Counted from the stretch's first letter, positions 6,108 through 13,951 are shown. The stretch is 64,000 nucleotides of DNA from Kingella potus (GCF_900451175.1 NZ_UGJJ01000001.1:124001-188000), one strand, 5' to 3'. Numbers and translations: made by a program. The notes: generated by a model from the letters alone, not told the origin.

Positions 6108-7265
6108 TTACTGCGCTGGCGGACCATTTCCAAATGACGGAGCAGGCAAATATTTATCACGCCCACCCATTACTAAAACGCTTCCGCCCTGCTCTCTGTT
6201 TATATTTTGCTGCGCTACAGAGTAATGTTCGGCATCTTGAATTTCCTCTTTATATGGATTAAATATGCCGTCTTTAATATGTTTTTTGCACGTTTTTGCA
6301 GAAATTTCTATTAGTGTCCCTTGCTGCGAATAGCAATTACATGATTTCAACGATTCCACGCAAGCGGCTACAATTTCAAAACCGCGAACAGCGCGGACAC
6401 TATCATAAATAGGGGCGGTTTCTGGTTTGTCTTCTACTCGAGGCTTGTAATATTCGGGGGAAAATTCGGGAATTGACGCAGCGGCCTGCATAGGCTGCAT
6501 TTCCTGCGGTTTTTCCGTATGAATGGTAGGGTCTGCCGTTTGATTTTGCGGCGTTTCCCGCTCAATTTTGGCGGTTTCCTGCGCTTTTGGATCGGCGTTG
6601 CCGAGCCATTTGGAGAAGAGCGGAACGCCAAGATAAAACATAAAGGCTATTGCGGCAGGAATGAAGAAAAAAACGGGATGGATTTTTTTCTTAAATTTTA
6701 TGTGTTTAGAGGCCGATTTGTAATATTTAAAAGCTGCCTTAGGCGGGGTGTAATTGCTGCCGATTGCAGAAGCAAATGCTGTTGTATTAAGCGTCTCCTC
6801 ACATCTAAACCACTCATAGCGTTTTGTTCCAATCACTTTTCTCTCAAGATGTATATGCTTGCCGACTAATTGACGGACATATTTATCTATCATAGTAGGA
6901 TGCTGCACCATCAGGATTAATGTATATCCGTGATGACGCAGCTCTTTAAGGGTTTTGATATAGGGAGGAACTGCCGCAGCAGCAGAGCGAACTGGATAAG
7001 TGTAATCAGCTTCATCAACAATCACAATAGACCCTTCCGGTACAAGATCGGACAATGGAGCGGACTGTATATCTTCTTCACTCAATTCATGGGCTTTAAA
7101 TTTTTTTGTATTCAGCCCGTCTATATGACAGAAATAGAGCGGACGATCTATTAAAGTACCGTCTTCAGTTTCCATTTTAAACAATCCATCTGCATTGTTC
7201 AAAATCATATCTACCACCATTGAGGTTTTACCCGTACCTGGAGAACCTGTGATTAAATAAATCAT
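6108..7265 (-). CDS. zot: Zot family protein (pI-like phage assembly ATPase)
   Basis: 385 aa. Inner-membrane motor for filamentous phage assembly and extrusion. Walker A GSPGTGKT at residues 7-14, Walker B IVIVDEAD at 80-87, a transmembrane helix at about 197-215 and a periplasmic part with a Pro/Gln-rich stretch and clustered cysteines (CVESLKSCNC). This is the layout of Zonula occludens toxin-like/pI proteins. Last gene of the leftward morphogenesis cluster, nine bases after the pVI-like gene. ATG at 7265 with a weak AGGT upstream. The name Zot refers to the family; no toxin activity is implied. Confidence 0.92.
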   Translation of the reverse strand: MIYLITGSPGTGKTSMVVDMILNNADGLFKMETEDGTLIDRPLYFCHIDGLNTKKFKAHELSEEDIQSAPLSDLVPEGSIVIVDEADYTYPVRSAAAAVPPYIKTLKELRHHGYTLILMVQHPTMIDKYVRQLVGKHIHLERKVIGTKRYEWFRCEETLNTTAFASAIGSNYTPPKAAFKYYKSASKHIKFKKKIHPVFFFIPAAIAFMFYLGVPLFSKWLGNADPKAQETAKIERETPQNQTADPTIHTEKPQEMQPMQAAASIPEFSPEYYKPRVEDKPETAPIYDSVRAVRGFEIVAACVESLKSCNCYSQQGTLIEISAKTCKKHIKDGIFNPYKEEIQDAEHYSVAQQNINREQGGSVLVMGGRDKYLPAPSFGNGPPAQ

Positions 7266-7273
7266 AATTATAC

Positions 7274-7558
7274 CTAAGTCAAATTACTTTCTAATCTAGT
7301 TAAAATCATAGAAGCAACTTTAAAATTAATACAGCCAAACAAAATCCCTATCCCCTGCTTAAAACCACCAATATCAAGCAAAATAATTAAATCAAGAGGT
7401 AAAGAATAATAACCCTCATAAAAATAACGTTTCAAAATATCAAAAAAATAATCAAAACCAACATAAGTTACAGCAGCAAAACCAAAAGAAAGGATTAATT
7501 TTTTTATAAAAATACCCGCAAGAAGAGCACCAATAGCAGGAATAAGAGGTAAAGCCAT
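7274..7558 (-). CDS. pVI-like minor coat protein (DUF2523-type)
   Basis: 94 aa with strongly hydrophobic N-terminal segments (LIPAIGALLAGIFIKKLIL and the following FGFAAVTYVGFDYFF) and a second hydrophobic region (LDLIILLDIGGFKQG, ILFGCINFKVASMIL). Position between the adsorption protein and Zot is that of gene VI in inoviruses, which helps close and release the virion. GGAG eight bases before the ATG. Assignment rests on order, size and hydrophobicity. Confidence 0.75.
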   Translation of the reverse strand: MALPLIPAIGALLAGIFIKKLILSFGFAAVTYVGFDYFFDILKRYFYEGYYSLPLDLIILLDIGGFKQGIGILFGCINFKVASMILTRLESNLT

Positions 7559-7584
7559 TATTTAAACTCCATAAATATAAAAAA

Positions 7585-8910
7585 TTATTTCAAATCCCTT
7601 AAAACAAAAAGCATACCTGATAGAGAAAATACCATTATCACGATACCGCGAACACTCCTTAAAACATCACAAAGCCAATTATAAGACAATGTAATTCTAT
7701 AAAACCTCAAATCTAAAATTCTCGGAGCAGGACATTGAATTTTTTCTGCACCTAAAAAATTATCAAATTTAAAAACTAATTTTTTTTCCTTTTTGGGAAG
7801 TATTCCTGAACTATTAATATCACCATTACTATCACTATCAAGACCCAAATCATTAATTTTTAAACAGCCTAATGTATCTTTATCTTCTCCTTTACAGCGC
7901 CCGCCCGCATCTTTTTCCCCTTGTCCTTTACCTTTCCCGTCTCCTTCACTTATACCCGAACCCTTTCCGATTCTTTCCCCTTGCAAATTTCCAATATATT
8001 TACTTATATTATTCAATGTCTTATTTATTTGACCAAGAGAATCTAAAATGCCACCCATGCCCTGCAAAATGGCCTTATTGTCGGATTTGCCGCCGTCTTC
8101 TTTACCATCCTGGCTTTTTTTTGCATCTTTGTCTGACTCTCCTCCATTCTTATCGTCTTTACTGTTGTCCTTTTCATCCTGCTTTTTCTCTTCTTCTTTT
8201 TTATCTTGTTTATCGTTTTGATTTTCATCACTCATTTCACGCTTACAAACTGCTTTACCACCTTTATCTAGCCCAAAACGAACAGAACCGGAAAAACAGG
8301 AGTCATCACAAATAAAATAATTATTTGATTTCATATTAATTACTTCTCCCCATTTCCACCCACCATTTGCATCCTTGCCTGTAATACAGGCATAACCTTG
8401 CGCCGTAGAAACTAGACCATTAGGACAAATATCATCAGAACGGCCAACCAAACGACATTGACCACCAGAAGGGGGGATATAGTCTGTATCCTTAGAACCA
8501 CCGCCCGAACCGCCGCCGCCACCCGAACCGCCGCCGCCTGAATTACTACCCGAACCCCCTGAATCATCACTAGAAGAACCAGAAATATTTTCAGATTTTT
8601 TATCAAGAGATGGATAACATCTATTTCCATCAAATTTTACACAAGAACCATCTTTTTCCGCCTGCTTCCTTGCTTCATCAGGCGTTCGCGCACCACGTGA
8701 ATCAGGAATTAAACTTTGATTGTAAGTCCATCCTTTATCTAAATTATAAAAATAATTACCGCTACAATCTTTATAAAGAATTAAAGGAGTTGCATAACCA
8801 TCCAAACCATCATTATGAAAACCTGTTCCAACACGAGAAACCTTACATTCAGCAGACCAGGCAGACAAACAAAAAGCCGCCATAAAGACGGCCAACAAGT
8901 ATTTTTTCAT
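7585..8910 (-). CDS. TspB/pIII-like virion adsorption protein
   Basis: 441 aa, exported. Signal peptide at residues 1-19 (cleavage after LSAWS-A), a Cys-containing N-terminal domain, a Gly/Ser linker at about 110-140, a second Cys-rich domain (CRLVGRSDDICPNG to KAVCKREM), a Lys/Asp/Glu-rich segment at about 225-280, then a C-terminal domain with a membrane anchor (GIVIMVFSLSGMLFVL) just before the end. This modular plan (binding domains, glycine linker, C-terminal anchor) is that of filamentous phage pIII, and I associate it with the neisserial TspB family. The ATG overlaps the stop of the preceding 29-aa gene by one base. Confidence 0.8.
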   Translation of the reverse strand: MKKYLLAVFMAAFCLSAWSAECKVSRVGTGFHNDGLDGYATPLILYKDCSGNYFYNLDKGWTYNQSLIPDSRGARTPDEARKQAEKDGSCVKFDGNRCYPSLDKKSENISGSSSDDSGGSGSNSGGGGSGGGGGSGGGSKDTDYIPPSGGQCRLVGRSDDICPNGLVSTAQGYACITGKDANGGWKWGEVINMKSNNYFICDDSCFSGSVRFGLDKGGKAVCKREMSDENQNDKQDKKEEEKKQDEKDNSKDDKNGGESDKDAKKSQDGKEDGGKSDNKAILQGMGGILDSLGQINKTLNNISKYIGNLQGERIGKGSGISEGDGKGKGQGEKDAGGRCKGEDKDTLGCLKINDLGLDSDSNGDINSSGILPKKEKKLVFKFDNFLGAEKIQCPAPRILDLRFYRITLSYNWLCDVLRSVRGIVIMVFSLSGMLFVLRDLK

Positions 8911-8999
8911 TATCCAAATACTCCAATCATGAATGCCGCCGTCAAAAAGAAGATTGCCGCCTGAATCACTATGAAAAATATTGTTTCAAATTTATTCAT
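8910..8999 (-). CDS. 29-aa membrane peptide, pVII/pIX-like minor coat candidate
   Basis: MNKFETIFFIVIQAAIFFL followed by TAAFMIGVFG: a single hydrophobic helix. AAGGTG lies about five bases before the ATG, and the TAA overlaps the ATG of the TspB/pIII-like gene (TAATG), showing translational coupling. Filamentous phages encode tiny end-cap proteins of roughly 30 residues at this position. Too short for family matching; assigned by order, coupling and size. Confidence 0.65.
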   Translation of the reverse strand: MNKFETIFFIVIQAAIFFLTAAFMIGVFG

Positions 9000-9008
9000 T
9001 ATTTCACC

Positions 9009-9083
9009 TTATATGGCTGTCATCACGAAGAAAATTATCATTAGGGCTTGAATTGCGCCCGCTATAAAATATACGTCTACCAT
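9009..9083 (-). CDS. 24-aa membrane peptide, pVII/pIX-like minor coat candidate
   Basis: MVDVYFIAGAIQALMIIFFV followed by MTAI: one membrane helix. The ribosome-binding site GGGGTGG lies just before the ATG, which overlaps the end of the 94-aa gene (ATGGTAG). Together with the 29-aa gene it resembles the pair of minor end proteins of inoviruses. Confidence 0.6.
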   Translation of the reverse strand: MVDVYFIAGAIQALMIIFFVMTAI

Positions 9084-9361
9084 TTCCACCCCAACAATTT
9101 AATTATTACTTTTGCCGCAAACAGGACTACCGCAGTCGGAAGCAGGGCAATCATGAGTTCATAACCAGCCGTATAGTTTTGCGCCGGATCGCATTCAGGA
9201 AGATGCGCCTGAAGCTTTTGACTGCCGTAATACCAGCCATTACCGGTATAGTTAATTTGTTTTACGCCGTTATCGGTTATGACAGGGAAAACGGAAGAAA
9301 AATAAACATTCTCTGCCGCTTCCCTTGTCTGATAACAGGTATTCGATACCTGATACCCCAT
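9077..9361 (-). CDS. 94-aa C-terminally anchored phage membrane protein
   Basis: No signal peptide. The N-terminal two thirds is polar with several cysteines (SNTCYQTREA, LPECDPAQN). A single membrane helix near the C-terminus (ELMIALLPTAVVLFAAKVII) is followed by LLGWKW. It starts five bases after the major coat gene stop with only a weak ribosome-binding site, so coupling is likely. Probably a minor virion or assembly protein; I do not recognise a named family. Confidence 0.65.
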   Translation of the reverse strand: MGYQVSNTCYQTREAAENVYFSSVFPVITDNGVKQINYTGNGWYYGSQKLQAHLPECDPAQNYTAGYELMIALLPTAVVLFAAKVIIKLLGWKW

Positions 9362-9366
9362 TGCCG

Positions 9367-9570
9367 TTATCGCAACAGACGGCGAACGAGCAAAATACCG
9401 AAGAGAACGGCAAGACCCGCAATAATCAGACCAGCAGCTTCATTTGCATCCGAAAATCCGCCAGTAATGGCATCTTTTACCGTTGTCGGCAATGCCGCAT
9501 TTGCTGCCATCGGCAGGGTCATCAATACGGCAGTTACTGCCGCTGTTTTTGTTTTCATGGTTTTAAGCAT
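9367..9570 (-). CDS. major coat protein precursor (pVIII-like)
   Basis: 67 aa. Basic start, hydrophobic signal sequence and an AAANA-A cleavage motif: MKTKTAAVTAVLMTLPMAAN then A. The mature part of about 42 residues has an acidic N-terminal half (VKDAITGGFSDANEA), a membrane helix (AGLIIAGLAVLFGILL) and a basic C-terminus (VRRLLR) for contact with the DNA. This is the exact plan of filamentous phage major coat proteins. GGAG eight bases before the ATG at 9570; the ATG at codon 5 is an alternative start. Confidence 0.88.
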   Translation of the reverse strand: MLKTMKTKTAAVTAVLMTLPMAANAALPTTVKDAITGGFSDANEAAGLIIAGLAVLFGILLVRRLLR

Positions 9571-9631
9571 GATTTTTACTCCATAGTTAGGAAATTGCCG
9601 TTTTCAAAGGCAAACGGCCAGCCCAAAAAAA

Positions 9632-9766
9632 TCAAAAAGTCAATTCCATGCGTTTAAACGCAAGTTTTCTTTGAATCCCTTTACGATAAACTCTGGAAAA
9701 ACCTTTACGTCTAGTCAGCAATTTATTTTTGATTGCCAACTGTTTGAACCGTTTAAATTTGTTCAT
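9632..9766 (-). CDS. 44-aa highly basic protein
   Basis: MNKFKRFKQLAIKNKLLTRR and on to the TGA at 9632-9634. About a third of the residues are Lys or Arg and there is no acidic patch. It sits one base after the 70-aa gene and upstream of the major coat gene. Could bind nucleic acid or be a minor virion component; no family recognised. Confidence 0.6.
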   Translation of the reverse strand: MNKFKRFKQLAIKNKLLTRRKGFSRVYRKGIQRKLAFKRMELTF

Positions 9767-9767
9767 C

Positions 9768-9980
9768 TCAATTCACTTGTTTATCTTGATCTGCCCAAAA
9801 TCCAAAAACGTGGAAATTTTGACCTATCTCTTCTAAGGCTGTTTCTACAGCTTCTTCATAGTTATAGAAAAAACCCGCACGATAGAGATAGGGGGTAAAT
9901 CCAACGTCTCCCTCATAAGGACAAAGGAAATCGCCAGAGTTAAGGGACTGGACGACATAGACGCGGATTAATCCACTCAT
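9768..9980 (-). CDS. 70-aa phage protein of unknown function
   Basis: An acidic, aromatic-rich soluble protein: a beta-type start (GLIRVYVVQSLNSGDFLCPY) and a helix (NYEEAVETALEEIGQNF). The ATG at 9980 is four bases after the ssDNA-binding protein stop, with AAGG close by, so it is part of the rep operon. Unknown role. Confidence 0.65.
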   Translation of the reverse strand: MSGLIRVYVVQSLNSGDFLCPYEGDVGFTPYLYRAGFFYNYEEAVETALEEIGQNFHVFGFWADQDKQVN

Positions 9981-9984
9981 GGCC

Positions 9985-10284
9985 TTATCCTTTTTCGCCT
10001 TGTTTCAAAGATTTGAAATCAATGGCTTTAAATTTTTGACCTTTACCGCTAACAACCATTTCAACGGTTAAAACAGCATCAAAGGGAAATTGCAGACCTT
10101 TGAACCGTTCAAAATTGGCCGAGCCGCCAAAGTCATACTCTGTTGAGGCCATACCTAAAGCATTGCCTTGGCTTTCATCCATTGGAGTAGCTGCAATAAT
10201 GCGGCAGTAGTCAAATAGTTTTCCGTCAATGTTGCCATTAAACTTTTTTACGCCCATGATTGAGGCTTGAACTTGTAATTGCAT
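9985..10284 (-). CDS. phage single-stranded DNA-binding protein (pV-like)
   Basis: 99 aa, mostly beta strands, basic C-terminus (KGQKFKAIDFKSLKQGEKG). Size and position directly after the replication initiator fit the gene V-type proteins that coat new viral strands before packaging. AAGGA seven bases upstream of the ATG gives strong translation, as expected for an abundant protein. Assignment relies on order and composition rather than a distinctive motif. Confidence 0.7.
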   Translation of the reverse strand: MQLQVQASIMGVKKFNGNIDGKLFDYCRIIAATPMDESQGNALGMASTEYDFGGSANFERFKGLQFPFDAVLTVEMVVSGKGQKFKAIDFKSLKQGEKG

Positions 10285-10337
10285 GATGTTTCCTTTTTAA
10301 GTTTTTGCGCGTTCACCAAGCCCACGCGCTAATTAGG

Positions 10338-11627
10338 CTATAAAAAATATTTAAAAAACTTTTCAGAGTTTTCGCCAAAGTGTTTTTGCTGCCAATTTGC
10401 GCCGTAAATGCGTTCGCATTCATCAGGATCTTCTTTTGAGAGTTCTAAGATTGCTTCCAATCTAGAAATCTCTTCATCTTCAGAAGCCGTTAAATCATAA
10501 GCAAATTTATTATGTCTTCTCATTGCCTCTGCTTTTTCTGAAATATGCTCCATCCATTCAGATCGATTATGAAAATCGGAAGAATGGTTATAGTATTCAG
10601 CAGCAAAAGCATGAGGCTGAAGACGCTTAGGAAGTAAATCGTCTTCATTTGAAAGCATGTCGTAAATTTGTTCTTTGGTTTTTTGACCTTGATAGGCCTC
10701 TTTGAACGCAACCAACCATTTACCGCATTGGCGTTTAATAAACTGTTTGCCGCGCTCTAATGTCATTTCAAAGATTTTTTGTGCAGAATCAGCTTGTTTG
10801 GTTACTGATACTCTGCTCAATTTTTCACAAATGGGATATGCGCCGCAGAAATATTGACCTGGATAAAGCAGGCTATCGAATGGGATAACAATATCTCTAG
10901 CTTTCATTTCTACTTCAAAACGTGTCCAGTTGCTGCTTACATCGCCAAGCTGTTTACCTTTTTCGTAAACACGAACATAGCGCGAGGATTCACGGGAACC
11001 AACGTAATAGGTTTTGCCTTTTTGGGTATCTGATTCCCAATCTGTGCCAACTGATTCACCCGCAGGCATACGCGCACGATGACGGGTAAAAAGGCCGTCT
11101 AATCGGTCTTGTTTTGCCTGTTCTGGTGAATATTCGCCGTTGAAAAAATCCTTTGCTAAATCAATGCGTGTAATTCGTGCACCGTAACATTTAATGATGA
11201 AATCATATAAACGGGATTCCCAACCGTTTAAAGCCGCCATGCAGCCTGTTGCCGTCATTTCAACAAGAATAGTGTCATTGTTGCCGCCGATATGAACGCG
11301 GCCATATTGGACTGCTTCATCTCCCATTTGGTAACAGTCGTCATAAAAACGGCCACCACTATGCTTTAATTTATGGGATACGCCAAAACCGAAAATCTGT
11401 AAAAGCTCAAATGAGATTTGCTCTATAAAATCAGAGTCTTTAGCTAAAAATGTCGTCCCTCTTGAAAATCTGTGAAGTGAATCTTTATGAATACGAAATG
11501 TGATTTGATCGATAAAAGCAGAATCCGCCAAGCCGCGACGAAGCGGAATAGTCAAGAGTTCGCCTTTCTCATTGACTATTACTTGATCGTATTTTTCAAA
11601 CCGCTCAATTTCAATATCTGCATTCAT
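10338..11627 (-). CDS. phage replication initiation protein (Rep_trans/RstA-type)
   Basis: 429 aa. Nicks the double-stranded form to start rolling-circle synthesis. The motif ITRIDLAKDFFNGEY (about residues 152-166) is the conserved (A/T)RIDxAxDF block of RstA/pII-like initiators; GRVHIGGNNDTILVEMTATG precedes it, and YYVGSRESSRYVRVYEKGKQ with RFEVEMKARD follows. An in-frame TTG at 11648 would add seven residues, but it has no ribosome-binding site, whereas the ATG at 11627 has AAGG 12 bases upstream. First gene of the leftward cluster; its upstream region holds operator-like repeats and a G-tract. Confidence 0.88.
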   Translation of the reverse strand: MNADIEIERFEKYDQVIVNEKGELLTIPLRRGLADSAFIDQITFRIHKDSLHRFSRGTTFLAKDSDFIEQISFELLQIFGFGVSHKLKHSGGRFYDDCYQMGDEAVQYGRVHIGGNNDTILVEMTATGCMAALNGWESRLYDFIIKCYGARITRIDLAKDFFNGEYSPEQAKQDRLDGLFTRHRARMPAGESVGTDWESDTQKGKTYYVGSRESSRYVRVYEKGKQLGDVSSNWTRFEVEMKARDIVIPFDSLLYPGQYFCGAYPICEKLSRVSVTKQADSAQKIFEMTLERGKQFIKRQCGKWLVAFKEAYQGQKTKEQIYDMLSNEDDLLPKRLQPHAFAAEYYNHSSDFHNRSEWMEHISEKAEAMRRHNKFAYDLTASEDEEISRLEAILELSKEDPDECERIYGANWQQKHFGENSEKFFKYFL

Positions 11628-11948
11628 TTTGAATAAGCACCTTAACAAACCCGCGTTTGCCCCGTCTGGAAACTTCCCCCCCTGTTAGATAGGGGGGGGG
11701 TCATCGGCTGCCGCCGCATCGCGCGCGGCTGAAGCCGCATCTGCGAATGACGGCGCACAGCCGACAACACCGCCAATATACAAACGCAGTTTTGCAGAAG
11801 TCAAAAATAAAATGCTGAAAATTGGCATTTTTAAGGGTTAAAAATGCCAATGTTTGCAGTAAATACGCATTTTTATGCCAAATAGTAAAAGTTATCAAAA
11901 AATTTTAAAAAGGTGCAAGCTGCTGATTTGCTTAGCAAATATATCATA
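11628..11948. promoter_or_regulatory. rep upstream control region
   Basis: A 320-bp non-coding zone between rep and attR. Contains C7 (11676-11682) facing G9 (11692-11700), a GC-rich segment with arms GTCAT (11700-11704) and ATGAC (11747-11751), a perfect 14-bp inverted repeat (11821-11851), a related GCAT-TTTT-ATGC element (11867-11878) and ATTTGC/GCAAAT (11926-11931, 11935-11940) next to the dif site. No credible ORF. Likely rep promoter and operator and perhaps an origin element; no clear -35/-10 could be chosen. Confidence 0.6.
11821..11851. promoter_or_regulatory. 14-bp perfect inverted repeat, operator candidate
   Basis: ATTGGCATTTTTAA (11821-11834), GGG, TTAAAAATGCCAAT (11838-11851). 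A partial copy, GCATTTTTATGCCAA, lies 15 bases further on (11867-11881). Two related sites upstream of a phage replication gene suggest repressor binding. Confidence 0.55.
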
Positions 11949-11976
11949 ATTTCGCATAATTTATATTATGTTAAAT
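11949..11976. other. dif-like XerC/XerD site, right end of prophage (attR)
   Basis: ATTTCGCATAA (XerC arm), TTTATA, TTATGTTAAAT (XerD arm). Here the XerD arm equals the neisserial dif consensus and the XerC arm deviates, the mirror image of attL. The guaA start lies 124 bases beyond it. Confidence 0.85.
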
Positions 11977-12099
11977 TATTGGCACGGATTTAAACCACAG
12001 ACTCAAATTTGTCCAATCCCAACTTATCGTCGTAAAAACCCGTTTCCGGCCTTTATGTTAAAATCCCGCCCCGTTTTCAGATCCCGAAACCTTCCATTC

Positions 12100-13665
12100 A
12101 TGACCCAAGACAAAATCCTTATTCTCGACTTCGGTTCGCAAGTAACCCAACTCATCGCCCGCCGCGTGCGCGAGGCGCATGTTTACTGCGAGCTGCACCC
12201 TTACGATATGCCGCTGGCCGACATCAAGGCCTTTAATCCGAAAGGCATCATTCTCTCCGGCGGCCCCAATTCCGTTTACAACTCCGACTATCAGGCCGAC
12301 ACCGGCCTGTTTGACTTGGGCATTCCCGTATTGGGCATCTGCTACGGCATGCAGTTTATGGCGCACCATTTGGGAGGCGAAGTGCAGCCGGGCAACCAGC
12401 GCGAGTTCGGCTACGCCCAAGTCAAAACCATAGACAGCGAACTCACGCGCGGCCTTTCAGACGGCCTGCCGAACACGCTCGACGTATGGATGAGCCATGG
12501 CGACAAAGTGTCGAAACTGCCCGAAGGCTTCAGCATCATCGGCGACACTCCCTCCTGCCCCATCGCCATGATGGAACACGCCGCAAAACAGTTTTACGGC
12601 ATCCAGTTCCACCCCGAAGTAACCCACACCAAGCAAGGCCGCGCCCTCATCAACCGCTTTGTCTTAGACATCTGTGCGGCCAAACCGAGCTGGACGATGC
12701 CCAACTACATCGACGAAGCCGTGGCCAAAATCCGCGAACAGGTCGGCAGCGACGAAGTGATTTTGGGCTTGTCGGGCGGCGTTGATTCCAGCGTGGCCGC
12801 CGCACTGATCCACCGCGCCATCGGCGACCAGCTTACCTGCGTGTTTGTCGATCACGGCCTGCTGCGTCAAAACGAAGGCAAAATGGTGATGGACATGTTT
12901 GCCCGCAATTTGGGCGTGCGCGTAATTCACGTTGACGCGGAAAAACAGTTTCTCGACAAACTCGCCGGCGTTACCGACCCCGAGAAAAAACGCAAAATTA
13001 TCGGCGCGGAATTTATCGAAGTGTTTGATGCCGAAGAGAAAAAACTCACCAACGCCAAATGGCTGGCGCAAGGCACGATTTATCCCGACGTAATTGAAAG
13101 CGCGGGCGCAAAAAGCAAAAAAGCCCACGCCATCAAATCGCACCACAACGTTGGCGGGCTGCCTGAAAACATGAAACTCAAACTGCTCGAACCGCTGCGC
13201 GACCTGTTTAAAGACGAAGTGCGCGAATTGGGCGTGGCGCTCGGCCTGCCGCGCGAAATGGTGTACCGCCACCCCTTCCCCGGACCCGGTTTGGGCGTGC
13301 GGATTTTGGGCGAAGTGAAAAAAGAATACGCCGATCTGCTGCGCCGCGCCGACGACATCTTTATCCAAGAATTGCGCAACACCTTTGATGAAAACGGCAC
13401 TTCGTGGTACGACCTTACCAGCCAGGCGTTTGCAGTCTTCCTGCCCGTCAAATCCGTGGGCGTGATGGGCGACGGCCGCACTTACGATTACGTAGTTGCC
13501 CTGCGCGCAGTCGTTACCAGCGACTTTATGACCGCGCATTGGGCGGAGCTGCCGTACAGCCTGCTGGGCAAAGTATCCAACCGCATCATCAACGAAGTGC
13601 GCGGCATCAACCGTGTGGTGTACGACGTGAGCGGCAAACCGCCCGCCACCATCGAGTGGGAATAA
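12100..13665 (+). CDS. guaA: GMP synthase (glutamine-hydrolysing)
   Basis: 521 aa, family length. Converts XMP to GMP using glutamine and ATP (cytoplasm). N-terminal class I amidotransferase: start MTQDKILILDFGSQVTQLIA, Cys in GICYGMQ, His/Glu in FHPEVTH. ATP-pyrophosphatase P-loop LSGGVDSSV; C-terminal dimerisation domain with the HPFPGPGLGVR block and the closing PPATIEWE. An in-frame extension to 11968 would run across the dif site and lacks homology, so the ATG at 12100 is chosen. The prophage sits directly upstream, so guaA must rely on a promoter within 11977-12099. Confidence 0.97.
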   Translation: MTQDKILILDFGSQVTQLIARRVREAHVYCELHPYDMPLADIKAFNPKGIILSGGPNSVYNSDYQADTGLFDLGIPVLGICYGMQFMAHHLGGEVQPGNQREFGYAQVKTIDSELTRGLSDGLPNTLDVWMSHGDKVSKLPEGFSIIGDTPSCPIAMMEHAAKQFYGIQFHPEVTHTKQGRALINRFVLDICAAKPSWTMPNYIDEAVAKIREQVGSDEVILGLSGGVDSSVAAALIHRAIGDQLTCVFVDHGLLRQNEGKMVMDMFARNLGVRVIHVDAEKQFLDKLAGVTDPEKKRKIIGAEFIEVFDAEEKKLTNAKWLAQGTIYPDVIESAGAKSKKAHAIKSHHNVGGLPENMKLKLLEPLRDLFKDEVRELGVALGLPREMVYRHPFPGPGLGVRILGEVKKEYADLLRRADDIFIQELRNTFDENGTSWYDLTSQAFAVFLPVKSVGVMGDGRTYDYVVALRAVVTSDFMTAHWAELPYSLLGKVSNRIINEVRGINRVVYDVSGKPPATIEWE

Positions 13666-13683
13666 GCCTGCGCTTTAAAAAAT

Positions 13684-13728
13684 AAAGGCCGTCTGAAAAC
13701 CGTATTTAATGGTTTTCAGACGGCCTTT
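13684..13728. terminator. DUS-pair terminator after guaA
   Basis: AAAGGCCGTCTGAAAACC (13684-13701) pairs over 18 bp with GGTTTTCAGACGGCCTTT (13711-13728), followed by TATCC. Strong and bidirectional. Confidence 0.85.
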
Positions 13729-13755
13729 TATCCGAACATTAAGGCATTAAGGAAC

Positions 13756-13908
13756 ACGTGCGTCGTGGGGCGATACACCCTACGTTCGGGTACGGTATCA
13801 TATTAGGTTAAGAGGACGTAAAACAGTAAGCCATCTGCTTATCCTTACACAGACGGAGACACAATCTCTGTTATCAAGGTAGGGTGTGTTGCCTAAGTAA
13901 CGCACGCA
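13756..13908. repeat. MITE-like element copy A (about 153 bp, ~29-bp terminal inverted repeats)
   Basis: Left end ACGTGCGTCGTGGGGCGATA and on to CACCCTACG (13756-13784). The right end GGTAGGGTGTG..ACGCACGCA (13879-13908) is its imperfect reverse complement. A diverged copy lies at 15796-15934, on the other side of gdhA in the same orientation. Similarity continues past the right end (TTTATCGT.CCGCAACGC). No ORF inside. Confidence 0.65.
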
Positions 13909-13951
13909 TTTATCGTTCCGCAACGCTTAGTTTGGCTGATAAGAAAACGAG

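Larger units (their letters stand above)
3723..11976. mobile_element. filamentous prophage (Nf/MDA-like inovirus) integrated at a dif site
   Basis: Bounded by dif-like sites at 3723-3750 and 11949-11976 and inserted between pdxJ and guaA. It is visibly AT-richer than the flanks and carries one canonical DUS (5945-5956). Gene order on the minus strand follows the inovirus plan: replication initiator, ssDNA-binding protein, small proteins, major coat, minor coats, TspB/pIII-like adhesin, pVI-like protein, Zot. No integrase or transposase gene is present, as expected for an element that uses the host XerC/XerD. The plus-strand segment 3.8-6.1 kb is accessory cargo with strong secondary structure. 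Confidence 0.9.

Noticed and set aside
11701..11898. 65-codon minus-strand ORF upstream of rep
   Set aside because: It overlaps the GC-rich palindrome and operator-like repeats; composition is driven by the repeats.
3723..11976. insertion sequence or transposon
   Set aside because: No transposase and no terminal inverted repeats; ends are dif-like sites and the gene order is that of a filamentous phage.
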